Shown here piece by piece: positions 1 to 36,067 of a DNA stretch of 64,000 nucleotides. The translations under genes and the position numbers were made by a program. This stretch comes from Apus apus. Taxonomy: Eukaryota; Chordata; Aves; Apodiformes; Apodidae. The stretch's first letter is position 1, and each line of letters begins with the position of its first letter. The stretch covers positions 1,550,001-1,614,000 of the forward strand of contig NC_067300.1 of the NCBI RefSeq assembly GCF_020740795.1. The letters run 5' to 3'. Below the pieces are notes generated by a model, which had not been told where the DNA came from, did no database searches, and saw nothing but the letters and a program-made list of their open reading frames with translations.

Positions 1-313
1 AGAGGACACTGCAGACTCTTGGGCCTCGCTGGCAAGACCCGGTCTTGCCAAGGGAAGCACCTCCATTGGGTGTCAAAGCCAGATAAGGGACTTGTCCCGG
101 TGATATTCCTACGAAGAGCGTCTGGAGGGTGCTGAAGGGCAGAGCTGAGCTGCACCGCTCCCGGGCCAGGGCAGAGGGCAGCGCGGCCCCCCTCCCTGCT
201 GGGAGGGAACGCAGCCCCCGCCCACCCTCCTGCCCTCCCGCTGCCAGACCCGCCACGGGCAGAGCCACGAGCAGCTGCAGGGGGTGTTGCCCTGCGGATC
301 TGCTGTCTGGTAC

Positions 314-23249
<22,936 letters not shown>

Positions 23250-26200
23250 CTTCAGCTCTGACTGGAGCTCAGTCCCAGTGGCACGAGTGATCAGCATAAA
23301 TAAAGGCAGAGGGATCCTGCAGGATGTGTTTGCTGGGGAGCCTGGATGACAGATCTGTGCTCTAGTAAGTGGGGGGATAAAAAAAGAAAAAAAATCACTG
23401 TCTCAGCATTTATCGTTGTTTAAACCCATCTCGGGTTTGAGCAAAGAGGCAGATTCCAGCACATCCCACAGTGGAAGTGTTAAGGCAAGGCACAAAAGCC
23501 CTGCTGTGTGTCTGAGACAGGATGGTTGACCTGGTCATCCCTGTGCAAGACACAAGCTGGAACATGTAGAGGGAAAGGCCAGTGAGTGATCAGTAAAATG
23601 CAGCTCCACTGCAGGGGAGAAACTAGAAAAGCTGTAACTGTCACGAGATCAAGCAGCAGGGACAAAACCCAAACTACTTGAAGTCCATTCTGGAACAGTA
23701 ATAAGGATGTTTGGGAATAAAGCTAGGCTAGAAACATGAAAAATATCTAATCCTGAGAGCTACACAGCTGCCTCTCCCTTCCAAGGCAGGTGAGGGTAAA
23801 CCAGAGCTTGATGCAGTTCAAAACACAGATAACTGTTTGCAAGGGACTTGACTAGTGAGCAGAGCAGGGCCTCCCTGGCTGGTCACACAGCCCATCCCAG
23901 CTGCTTCCCAGGACACCACAGGGACCCCAGACCCAGGAGGCCCAAGCTAAACGTTGCTTCTCAGCTTTAGGGGTTAACAAGACTTGATACATTTGCTTTC
24001 CAGGCAGAAGCAGAGTCACACAGAAATACTTTCCTCATTTTAGTCACATGGTGAGATGGAAAGATTCTGCTTAAATAGCTTGAAGTCAGGTATTTGATAG
24101 GTTTATAAAAGCAAATCAGTTTCCAATAGCCTAATAACTGCTTGCAAAGCTACAGGAACTGCAGGAAAATAGCCTGCACCCCAGAACAGATCCCTGCTGC
24201 CCCAGTCCTCCTGGGCACCTAGGAGCTGTCCCAGGCTGTCTGTCCAGGTCAGATTGCCACATTCCATCCTGGAATCTCAGAGCTTCTCCAAACTGGTTGT
24301 TCTGGTTCACCACAGGATTGAGCTGGAGAATGTTTTTCTGGTAATTCCACTGGACTGTGTGCAAAGACACCAGCTGATTCCAGTGTAAAGGGAAGAGAAG
24401 CTGAAGCAGAGAGAGGACAGAGCAGATCACAGAAAGATGCCTGCTGAAATCAGAACTGTGCATGGAAAATTGGGTAACAGAATCCAGAGTCAGTTCTGGA
24501 AGAGGAATCAGCAGGGGAGAACAAAAAATGTAGTGGTGGATTTTGTGGGATGGGCACAGAGCTAAGGATGGACAATGGGGAGACCAGCTGGTAATTAGAT
24601 GGGTACCGGTCGGGATGCTGGGAAAAGAGATGGGGACTGGCTCAGCCATAAAATCAAGGAGGAAAAGGGGTTTGCCTGATGCTGCAGGAGAGCAGGGGGC
24701 AAAAACTGGCCATGATGAAAGAGTCCGAACTGAGGCTGCTGGTGATCAAGGGCTCCCAAAGGAGCTGATGCAGGTGGGACTGAACCCTGGTGACAAGCCT
24801 GGGACAAGATGAGAGAGGAGCAGAAGTGCAGCAGCAACCCCAAAACGGGGAGACTGGAACTGGTGGGACAAGAAGCCTCAGGGGCCAGGAGGAACTTGAG
24901 GAGCCATGACCAGCACTGCACGTGAAGAGTGGACCCAGGCAGGAGCTTCAGCTGCTCAAAGGCCAGCCCCAGCTACAGGCTGTGAACTTGTGCTGGGAGT
25001 TTCACTTTGCAATGACTTTTTGAAACATTGTTTGAATAAGGAACTTTAAAACCAATACAAGAGTCCTAGACAACACAGTGAAGGCAGCGTGCAGTGAAGC
25101 TGCTGGGCTGCACACTGGGATGGTTCTCTGCAGTGCCTACAAACTGGTCCCACACTACACTGTAGAGCTCAGGATACAGTTCCCTGTGCACGGAGATCCC
25201 TGCCAAAAATCAAACACAACTTTATGATAGATAAATCCTGAGTGTCAAACCAAAACGCAACTTCAGTCGAAATACATCCAAGCAACTACCCTTCATTTCA
25301 CTCCAGACACAAGGAGGCAAAGGTGTCCTGCTCTGCTTTGCTGCTGTTCCACCACTGCTGAACAAGCTACGAGATGCAGCAAGTGGCTACAAACTCCTGT
25401 AAGTCACACAGAATCACAAAGTGCTTGGGGCTGGAAGGGACCTCTGCAGAACACCCAGTCCAACCCCCTGCTAGAGCAGGGTCACCTACTGCAGATCCCA
25501 CAGGAACACATCCAGGTGGGTTTGGAATGTCTGCAGAGGAGACTCCACAGCCTCTCTGGGCAGCCTGTCCCAGGGCTCTGTCACCCTCACAACACAGAAG
25601 TTTTTCCTCATGTTTAGCTTGACTCTCCTGTCCTCCAGCTTGTGCCCGTTGCCCCTTGTCCTGTCACTGGGCACTGCTGTGCATCAGAATCAAACCTGAG
25701 CAGTGTCACAGCTCTTCCCTGCCACCCCACTTTGCTGTCTTTTGAACAAGCTCAGGCTACTGAAATGCCCCTCGGGATGATCTGCCCACAGGAGGGGAGG
25801 CAAGAGCAAAAATTCAGAAGATGAAACAAGAAGGGAAGTTCCTTGTGAGGAGCTCCTGTTTGGAAACACAGGAAAGCAACCAGCAAGGGTCAGACCTCAC
25901 AGACAAAAGAAGGAAATGTAAAGATGAGAAACCAGGACAGAGGTGCCTGTGGCAAAGGATCAGTGTTTGCTGAACATGCTCAACTCTTTGCTGAGGATTT
26001 ACACATCTCCTTGTATGTCTTACCTTCCTCTGTTACAGCTGACTTTATTAGTCATGTAGATAACAGAAGTCATTAAAATCTCACCCAAGAAAACAGAGAA
26101 AGGCATGAAGGCTGAGGGAGAGACAACTGAGCAGGGAAGGAACCATCTCAGGGGGCAAAAGATGAAGGATCAGATTTGTTAAATGGATGTAACAGCCTTC

Positions 26201-26879
26201 ACGTGTCCAAACTTCCCTTCATGAAAAGCCATGTCAAACCTGCAACTGCAAAGCTGTTCCCCTGTGACCTCACTGTGTGCCCTGCTGCCCATCACTGGCT
26301 TTTGGGATTCAGCAGCCAGTGATGAGAAGGCCCCTTGGCATGTGGCCAGATCCTGTATGATGTCATTTTTATTTAGTTAGTTATTGAAAGAACTAGCTGT
26401 AAGTGCCTGGGCCAGCACCCAGCCTGCAGTAAGTGAGCACCCACGACTTGCAAACCCTGTGTCCCTGCAGGCCCCAGCTCTGCCTGCCCAGGCAGCAGGG
26501 GAATGCCCACTGAGTGCTAAGTCTGCAGCTGTTTGGATGTCGGGAGTAAAACAAAAAAAACAAAAACAAAATGCTGCTTTGACAAACCAATGTAACCACA
26601 TGAAACAGCCACATCCCCCAAAGACTCAAACCAAACGTCAGCTTTTAAAACATTTTGGACACCATAAACGTGGCACGGGACTGTCACGGAGAAGATGGGG
26701 GTCTGGAAGGAAGAGAGATTTTATTCTCCGGGAAAACACGCTCAAGAGCCCAGGGATGCAGCAGGGAGCCAGTCCGGATCTGCAGGGGGCTGCTGCGGAG
26801 ATGCTGCCCGGTCAGGAAGGGCAGGTCCTGCTCCCTCGGGCAGCTCGCCCAGCCAGCAGCAGCAGCAGCCAGGCCTGCC
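23250..26879. other. LRSAM1 5' intron/UTR region, no coding gene seen
   Basis: Between the LRSAM1 start codon and the CpG island I find no convincing coding exon. The region probably contains one or more LRSAM1 5'UTR introns, because the start exon has pyrimidine-AG signals just upstream and the GC-rich promoter lies 3-4 kb further on. It contains one CR1 fragment. The noncoding first exon of LRSAM1 could not be fixed. Confidence 0.6.
25406..25680 (-). mobile_element. CR1 LINE 3' end fragment
   Basis: Minus-strand CR1. The plus strand shows CAGAATCACAAAGTGCTTGG, GGCTGGAAGGGACCTCTGCA, then CTCCACAGCCTCTCTGGGCA, TCTGTCACCCTCAC and CCCTTGTCCTGTCACTGGGC. It lies in the LRSAM1 5' intron region. 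Confidence 0.93.
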
Positions 26880-26899
26880 GCCCCGCTGGGGGCGGTCTG

Positions 26900-27091
26900 C
26901 AGCTTCCTCACCCTGCAGCTTCCTCACCCCGCAGCTTCCTCACCCCGCAGCATCCTCGCCCCGCAGCATCCTCGCCCCGCAGCATCCTCGCCCCGCAGCA
27001 TCCTCGCCCCGCAGCATCCTCGCCCCGCAGCATCCTCGCCCCGCAGCATCCCCGCCCCGCAGCTTCCTCACCCCGCAGCATCCCCGCCCCG
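26900..27091. repeat. Minisatellite, 12 copies of a 16-bp unit
   Basis: Exactly twelve 16-bp units, consensus CAGCATCCTCGCCCCG, with variants CAGCTTCCTCACCCCG at the left edge and CAGCATCCCCGCCCCG near the right. Because 16 is not a multiple of 3, all frames stay open over the array. This creates long spurious ORFs on both strands. Confidence 0.97.
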
Positions 27092-27517
27092 CAGCCGCCC
27101 CGCTCGCTCTCCCAGCAGCAGCCGCAGGGCTCCAGGAGCGATACCCCCCCCGAACAGCCAGGCTGCGGTCGGTCCCAGCCGGGCCCTTCCCTGGCAACGC
27201 CCGGCACGAATCTCCTCTCCCCCAGCTCCCGCTCCGCCTCTCGGCCCTTTCCTTCCCTCACTGTCACGCATCTCTCCTTCCCTCTGGGGACTCCCTGCAG
27301 GATCCCCCTCCCAGCTCTCACACAGCTTCCAAAGACTGTCTCTCTGTCTCTCTCTCGCTCCCGCTCCTCGGCACCGTTTCTGGGCCCGGACGGGGCCGTT
27401 CCCCGCCCGCAGGCCCGAGCGCTGCCCCCGCGGGAAGGTGCGGGAGGGCAGCGCCTGCTCCAACACCCGCAGCTCGGGCCGCCGCCTGCCCCGGGCCCGC
27501 GGGGCTGCCCGCGGCCT

Positions 27518-27558
27518 GGGGGGCACGGCCGGGGGGGCACGGCCGGGGGGGCACGGCC
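27518..27558. repeat. G-rich tandem repeat, 3 copies of a 14-bp unit
   Basis: Three units of GGGGGGGCACGGCC (the first one base shorter). Runs of six or seven G on the plus strand make this a G-quadruplex candidate between the two larger arrays. Confidence 0.9.
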
Positions 27559-27638
27559 GCTCGGACCGCGGCAGGGGCAAAACCCGCCACCGGCCCCGCC
27601 ACCGGCCCGCACCACACCCGGTTCCGCGCGGAGAGCCC

Positions 27639-27888
27639 CGGAGCCGAGCCCCCCCGTCCCGGAGCGAAGCCCCCCGTCCCGGAGCCGAGCCCCTCCATCC
27701 CGGAGCGAAGCCCCCCGTCCCGGAGCCGAGCCCCTCCATCCCGGAGCCGAGCCCCCCGTCCCGGAGCCGACCCCCCCCCGTCCCGGAGCGAAGCCCCCCC
27801 GGCCCGGAGCCGACCCCCTCCATCCCGGAGCCGAGCCCCCCGTCCCGGAGCCGAGCCCCCCCCGTCCCGGAGCGAAGCCCCCCCGGCC
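27639..27888. repeat. Minisatellite, 12 copies of a 20-22-bp unit
   Basis: Twelve consecutive units of the form CGGAGCCGAGCCCCCCGTCC, 20, 21 or 22 bp long because the C-run varies. Unit lengths 21, 20, 21, 20, 21, 20, 22, 21, 21, 20, 22 and 21 sum to exactly 250 bp. CGAAG and CGAG variants interdigitate, and a higher-order block (four or five units) appears to be repeated. The array ends about 160 bp upstream of the BANP/ZBTB33-type site of RPL12. Confidence 0.96.
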
Positions 27889-28046
27889 CGGCCAGGCCCG
27901 GCCCCTCTCACCGCTCCCGCCGCCATCCCGCGACACCTCCCGCCCGCCGCCACCGCCACCGACGAGCGCGGCCCAGAGCGCCTCCGCGCCTCGCCCCCCG
28001 CCCCCTGGCGGCTCGGCGGACTGCCCCCGCTCCGCCCACACTGACC

Positions 28047-28056
28047 TCTCGCGAGA
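28047..28056. promoter_or_regulatory. TCTCGCGAGA palindromic promoter element
   Basis: A perfect TCTCGCGAGA palindrome lies 24 bp upstream of the RPL12 TATA-like box. This CpG-island element is known at housekeeping and bidirectional promoters, where BANP (and ZBTB33 in earlier work) binds when it is unmethylated. The perfect match and position support a real site. Confidence 0.8.
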
Positions 28057-28070
28057 CCTCGGCGGGTGGC

Positions 28071-28077
28071 TATATAA
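28071..28077 (+). promoter_or_regulatory. RPL12 TATA-like box and downstream 5'TOP start region
   Basis: TATATAAAGG begins at 28071. About 30 bp downstream, at 28097-28106, the pyrimidine stretch CGCCCTCTCC is the expected place for a 5' terminal oligopyrimidine start, typical of ribosomal protein mRNAs and of mTOR-controlled translation. The exact start base is inferred. Confidence 0.75.
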
Positions 28078-28166
28078 AGGTCCCGCGCGGCCCGCCCGCC
28101 CTCTCCGCCGCCCCGCCAGGCCGCAGTCCCCGCCATCCGCCGCCATCCGCCTCCCGCGCCGCCGCC

Positions 28167-30629
<2,463 letters not shown>

Positions 30630-30692
30630 GACTGCAAAAAAGAAGTTGCCATATGAAGGCTCCTGAAGTTTTTTGTAGCACCTTAAATACTT

Positions 30693-30698
30693 AATAAA
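30693..30698 (+). promoter_or_regulatory. RPL12 poly(A) signal
   Basis: AATAAA, 64 nt after the RPL12 stop codon, gives the short 3'UTR usual for ribosomal protein genes. Confidence 0.9.
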
Positions 30699-30719
30699 AG
30701 ACCCAGCTGTCTGCAGAGT

Positions 30720-31378
30720 TGCTGCCTCCATTTGTCCTTGTCCCACACCCCACAGAGGGGGGTTGAGCAGGGGACCACCTGCCCTGTGCATTGGGCAGGC
30801 TGATGGTTTGTACACCCATTTGTTTCATTAAACTGCAGCAACACTGAGCTAAGAGGAGCTGCCTCAAGCCAGGGCAAAGATTATTGATGTGGCCTGTGCA
30901 GAGCCTTGGGAGCCCTTGCCAGGGCCATTGTACAGCTCTTGAGAGCAGTGGGTGCTGCCTCTCATCAGGGTGGGCTGTAGTGACAGGTCTGGTGTTCCCT
31001 GAGCCACTGCAGCCAGGACACAAACACAGGCAGGCAGGAGAACAGCTCTGGGCTGCTGGCCTTCCCTAGGGCTTGTGGGGTGGGTGTTGGGAAGGAAATC
31101 CAAGGTGTGGCTGTTTGATGATCCTGAGGAGCAGGGACAGGGTCAGTTTCCCTCTGCCTCTAGCCTATTATTAGGAGGAACCTCTGGTCTAGGTGGCACA
31201 CGGGAGTTGGAACTAGATGATCTTTAAGGTCCCTTCCAGCCCATTCTATCATTCTGTGGTTTAGCAAATCAGGTTTTTTTTCTCTGCTTTTTTTCCTGCC
31301 TTGAAGCAGAGGAGAGAGCTGCATTTCTTCTGGTGACCAGGACAAGTATATTCTAGTTCTCAAGTTCAATTTCTGTGC
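30720..31378. other. Short intergenic spacer between convergent RPL12 and STPG-type gene
   Basis: No coding exon is seen. It contains one short CR1 tip near its right part and otherwise unique sequence. Confidence 0.7.
31195..31259 (+). mobile_element. CR1 LINE extreme 3' tip
   Basis: Only the terminal bases of a CR1 are present: GGAACTAGATGATCTTTAAG, then GTCCCTTCCAGCCCATTCTA, ending ATTCTGTG. Confidence 0.82.
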
Positions 31379-31389
31379 TTTATTTTATT
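31379..31389 (-). promoter_or_regulatory. Overlapping poly(A) signals of the minus-strand STPG-type gene
   Basis: Two AATAAA hexamers on the minus strand (31384-31389 and 31379-31384) lie about 52 nt after the stop codon of the terminal exon at 31441. Confidence 0.75.
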
Positions 31390-31440
31390 GCTGAAGAGGA
31401 GCAAGTGGTGATGGTGGGTGGAGTCCTGTGGTTCTCAGCC

Positions 31441-31574
31441 TTAGAGAGTGAGAAAGGGCCCAGTCTCGTGTCTCTTGGGTCTCCTGATCCCTTGGATGGT
31501 GATGCTGGGGGAGCGGGGTAAGCACGCCCTGTAGCCGCTGTCCACGTCGTATGTTCCAGGTCCTGGGGTGCCCT
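31441..31574 (-). CDS. Terminal exon of a sperm-tail PG-rich repeat protein, probably STPG3
   Basis: After a good acceptor (CTGTTTTTTCTTTCAG) the exon encodes GTPGPGTYDVDSGYRA, then LPRSPSITIQGIRRPKRHE and TGPFLTL, then TAA, with poly(A) signals just behind. The PGPGTY motif is the signature of the SHIPPO/STPG repeat, found in inner-microtubule and sperm-tail proteins of cilia. STPG3 is suggested because human STPG3 lies on 9q34.3, as do ZMYND19, DPH7 and MRPL41. An ODF3/CIMAP relative is the alternative. Upstream exons should lie between 31600 and about 37000 on the minus strand. I could not assign them with confidence; 35811-35846 and 33733-33776 are weak candidates. Confidence 0.65.
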
Positions 31575-34232
31575 CTGAAAGAAAAAACAGTTTCAGTGCT
31601 GGTGTTTCCCCTTGCTTGTCAAGAAATGGGTCCTAAAAGCTGTCTGAGCCATGAAACCAGTGTCCAGCAGTGAATGTTCTGGGTGTTCCTGCTGGTGGCT
31701 GCACCTTGCAGGAGTGCTGACATCCTGCTGCTGTGGAGCTGCTGCTCAGACAAAAGCATCTCCCTGAAGGGAACTTGCTGACAGGAGACACCACCAGTCT
31801 GTGCCCTCCCTGGCCTGGTTGGGGTGAGGATGCAAGTACAGCTGTTGAACAGTGGGGGAAGAGCAAAAGGTTTAGCCTTGCTTGCTCAAGGTGAGCTGTT
31901 TGAGGGCTGTGCAAACACCAGGGTGGGGATCTCATTCAGAGAGGATCCAGTTGGGAGCCAAAGCTCATTTATCAAAGCACACTTATCTAACCTCAGGGGA
32001 GGTTCTGTGTGTATTGGGCTTGAAATTGTTTCACCTGACAGTTTTTACCCTTGGTTCTCACCCCTGGCAGCTGTCCAGCTGTTACCCTGGCACAGCTGGA
32101 GGTGCGGGAAGAACCAGAGACATCCAGGGGAAACCTTGTTCTGGTTTCAGCAAAGGCTGGATTTTCCCTCGAGGTGGCACAGGGATGACCTGTGGCCTTC
32201 CAGGCTGTGGAAAGCTCTGTTAGAAGGGAAATCATCCTGGTGATGATGCTTTAGCTGACTAAGGTGCCCCTAAAAGCCCTTTTAGCAGCAGCACCATCAC
32301 TGCAGGGCTAACAGCCTCCTGGAAGGCAAAGGCATGAGTCTTAATGTTGGGCTGTCTATCCAAAGGGAAAGGGAATCAAATTCCTCCCAAGAGGCTGAGC
32401 TGCATGAGCCTTGACTCAGAAGAATTCCCTGCAAGGTAGGTTTTCCTAAGTGTTGACAATACTTGATCAACCTTTTTCTTGCTGGTGTCTCCAGTTTTGC
32501 AAGGACCTCTCAAAATGGTGGCTACAGGGCACTTCCAGCTCCAGGGGAAAACTTGCTGACTGGAGCAATCATAGGAGCAGGATTTGAAGCAATGTATGTT
32601 GCAGGAATTCAGGGAGGGAAAAATTGTTCTGCTGCTTCTGAAGGTGTATAGGAGAGAGTGTGGTGTTCTGTGAAGCTGGGCTGCTAAAATCTGTGGAATG
32701 GGATCTGGATTCTTTGCCAGGATCTGCCTGAGGCCTGTGCAGGAAGAGGCTGCAGCAGGAGAGTGAAGTTGGCTGTGGTGGGGACCTGCTGCTGTTGGGC
32801 ACACCAGATGCTGAAAGAGCTGGAGCCTCTGCTGATAGGAAAACTCGGGTCTCCAAATAAATTCCATCCCAAACAGGTGGGAGGAGGTGAGCACCTGCAG
32901 GAACATTAATTTCTGAAGTAAACACAAGGTGTTCCTGCTCAGGATACCGGGCACTGCAGCTCCTGAGCAGCTGTAGTTGGAGGCTGCTCAGAGACTGAGA
33001 GATCTGAGCTGGTTTGGTGAAGCTCAACCTTTGTCTTTGCCCCAGGTTAAGCCAGGAATGGGGCTTGGGCTGAGCCCCCAGTGCTGCCTCCTGGCACACA
33101 GCAGAGCTGTGCCCGTGGCATCTTGTGCTGCTTGTGAGGCATGAAATGCACCTCGTGTCAGGGGGATGGTCGGAATTCACCTGATCCTGCACGTGATGTG
33201 ACAACAAACTGCTGCTTTGACAGGACTTCCATTTCCTACCTGCTTCTGGTGAAGTACTGACAGGTGAAGCAGGTCACAGCTCAGCAGGGTGGCCCTGGGG
33301 ACAGGAGCAGGCTGCCAGCCTGTCCTTGCATGATCCAAAATGCCAGGTCAGCATCAAGGCTGCCCAGATCACCTCCATTTCCCACCATGATCCTGCTGTC
33401 TGACACGTTTAATGAAGCAGCAGCTCCATAATCCTGTGGTGAGCTCAGGGGCAGCAGGGAGCTGCCAGGATCCTTGGGGAAAGGCTGGGCTGGCAGGTTG
33501 GTGGAGGGGGATGGAGGGGAGGGTAGAGGGGATGGTGGAGGGGTCAGGGCTGACCAGGCTGTCTGTGGCTGAGAAGATCCATTGTCCTTTGTTCTCTGAC
33601 ACAATATGGGTACACTGCTCTGGTATTTTGAGGGCTACTGAATTTGAAGATGTGCTGTAGTGAAAGAAAGGCATAAACAAAAATAAATCAGCTTGTATCA
33701 CATCAAGCAGCCACGGCAGACACCAACCTGTACCTCCCAACCTGTGATTCCTGGTGTAGAGGGGGGAGCTGGGCCCTCCTTATTCCTAAAGCAAAAGAGA
33801 CCAGGGCCTGGCCCAGCTGCCCCCAGAAACTGCAGTTCCCTGCAGGACCCAGGAAGTTTTGCCCACAAACTGTCACGGGTTGGTCTGTTCCTTCCCAGCA
33901 GGGTTTGTGTCTTGGGCAGCTCTGCCCCTGGTCCAGGCCCTCGCTGGCCTCTCAGCTCCCACCTGCCCCAGCTCTGCACAAAGGCAGCTGAGATTTTGTG
34001 CAGCCTCCTCAGCTGGCAGGAGCAGAAAGCAGGAGAGTTTGTGGCTTTGCTCTTTGCTTTTTCGCCTGCTGTTTGTAGGGCCTTTTTCTAAGGCCACCAG
34101 GGAATAAAGCAGAAGCATGGATGAAAACCCAGACAGGTGTCATCTTTAATTCCTTGGCTTGGATTTGACCACGTGTCAGGCCTGGAACATTGCTTGGATG
34201 CTCTGAACCAGGGTCAGGTGCAGTTCCCCGTG

Positions 34233-34274
34233 CTCTGGAACCTGCCTCCTTCCCCACCTCTCAAAGAACATGGG
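34233..34274 (-). repeat. 42-bp exon-like repeat, copy 1
   Basis: On the minus strand it reads CCCATGTTCTTTGAGAGGTG, then GGGAAGGAGGCAG, followed by GTTCCAGAG. An upstream pyrimidine run and TTATCAG on the minus strand could act as acceptor, and CAG/GTTCCA as donor. It matches copy 2 (35805-35846) with one mismatch over 42 bp. In one open frame it encodes PMFFERWGRRQ. Confidence 0.85.
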
Positions 34275-35804
34275 TTGCAATGAATTCTGATAAGGTACAG
34301 GGGGGGAAAAACCCTTCTGTGAGTGGGCAGAGGCCGTGATGGGGATGTGGTGGGGTCTCCATCCACAAAACTCAGCTGATGCTGTCCTGACTGCCTGTTG
34401 GGCAGATGCCTGGCTCCCTTCCAGCTGAAGTTCTGCAGCCATTCCATGACAAGCTGCATGAATGCTCACACTGCCTGAGGCAGGGCAGCCTGGCAGAGGA
34501 CTGCAGCACCCTTTCAGCAGCAATCTTAAAACTTAAAGTATTTGTTGATCCTGGTGTTAGAAGACCCCTTCACTTTGGTGTGAACCTCAAGAGCCATCAG
34601 TCTTCTGGGTGCCTGGGGCTGTCCTCTGTGCACACACACACACACACTGGGGGTTTCCCCCCACTTGGCAGTGCTGGAAATAATTGGAAAAGTGGTTTCT
34701 TTGGCTGGAGGGCAGTTCCCCTGAGGCAGGATGCAGAGCCTTTCCCAGGCTACCTCAGGGCACGTGCTCTGGTGGAAGCTTGGCAGGCGGGTTCTGCCCT
34801 GCCAATAACTCATTTTATCCAAACCAGGCTCCTTAAAAAGGAGGCGAAGGGCTTGTTAAAGATAGTAACAACCTACATGAAGTTCACATTTAGAATCCAT
34901 CTCCTTCACAACTTGGGTTGTGCCCTGAGGTGAGGATTTCTTCTCACTCTGGTGACCTGCACCTTCAGGAGAAAAGAGGGAAAGGAACACTGAGAAGTGC
35001 TGAGACCTTGGCTCTGGTGGCATAAGAGGTTTGTGTGCTTTGAGGAGAAGGAGCCTTCTCCTTTCCCTGAGACAGAACAGGCCCTGAAAAGGCAAATGTT
35101 TGGGATTCATGTCTGCCTGTGCTATGAAATGTTAGGGTAGAAAAATCTGGATTCTGTTATAGCTTTTGGGTGCCACAGGCCACGGGGCCAGTGCCCCCCA
35201 CCCACCCACAGCAGGTGCTGGAATGTGGGTTTTACATTTACTGTGGGCACAGGGGAAAGGAAGAGCTAAACCCAGCCCTGGAGGGTGGGAGGCGTTGGGG
35301 GTGCTCTGGGGTGTGGGTCCTGTCTGAGCTCGGGAGCAGCACGGTGGGGTGGGAACCACCAGTGAGGGCTCCTCTGCTGTTTCTGACTCTGGGCGGGTGA
35401 CGTGGGAAGTACAGAGTGTGTCAAAAGGGGAAAAAAGGCCCAAATAGGAAAGGGAGGTTTTTTTCTGGCATAAAGGCAGGGAGGAACCTGCTTTCTGGAG
35501 GAGCTGCAGGGAGAAGCCCTGGCTGGACACAGGGCTTGGGCAGCTCAGCCCCGTGGCTCACCTTCATCCTGGGGCTTCATGGTCCTTCCCAGGAGCTGGG
35601 CACACTGCTGTCCCTGCAGGGGCTAAATGCAAGCAGCACTGACAGGAAACTTCCAAATTGGAGGTAATCCTACAAATCCTGTGGGGCTGCTGGGGGAGGA
35701 AAGATGCAGAGAATCCCCTGGGCTGAAATAATCTACCCAAATTGCTGTGATGGCCCCGTGTGGCCAGCCCGGAATGTCCCTGGTGCTGGAGGGGCTGCCA
35801 GTGC

Positions 35805-35846
35805 CTCTGTAACCTGCCTCCTTCCCCACCTCTCAAAGAACATGGG
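35805..35846 (-). repeat. 42-bp exon-like repeat, copy 2
   Basis: Minus strand: acceptor-like CCCCCCCCTGTGCAG, then GGCCCATGTTCTTTGAGAGG and TGGGGAAGGAGGCAG, then a donor-like GTTACAG. It is nearly identical to copy 1 at 34233, whereas the flanks are unrelated. One frame gives PMFFERWGRRQ. Confidence 0.85.
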
Positions 35847-36067
35847 CCCTGCACAGGGGGGGGTGACCTCACAGCAGCCACTTGTGAGGTCTGTGGGTCC
35901 TCCAGGTCTCCCACCACAGCCCACCCCTGAGGTCGCCTTCTCTGCCCCCAGGAAAACCTCAAAGCACATCAGCACCTCTGAGTTTCTCCCTGCCCAGACC
36001 ATTTTCTTCTCCCCATCCACAGAATAAGAAACCCCCAATTTCTGCTCAGTGTGTCTTCAAACTATGT

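Noticed and set aside
1-313. Next LRSAM1 exon (rest of SAM domain)
   Set aside because: No minus-strand frame here resembles the expected SAM continuation. The stretch behaves as intron, so that exon lies outside the window.
23250-23297. Upstream in-frame ATG giving LRSAM1 a 16-residue extension
   Set aside because: It has a weak start context and no counterpart in human LRSAM1, and a splice acceptor may lie between it and the accepted start.
32376-32954. 192-codon minus-strand open frame as an STPG-type exon
   Set aside because: It lacks PG-rich repeat motifs and flanking splice sites that would give a sensible exon.
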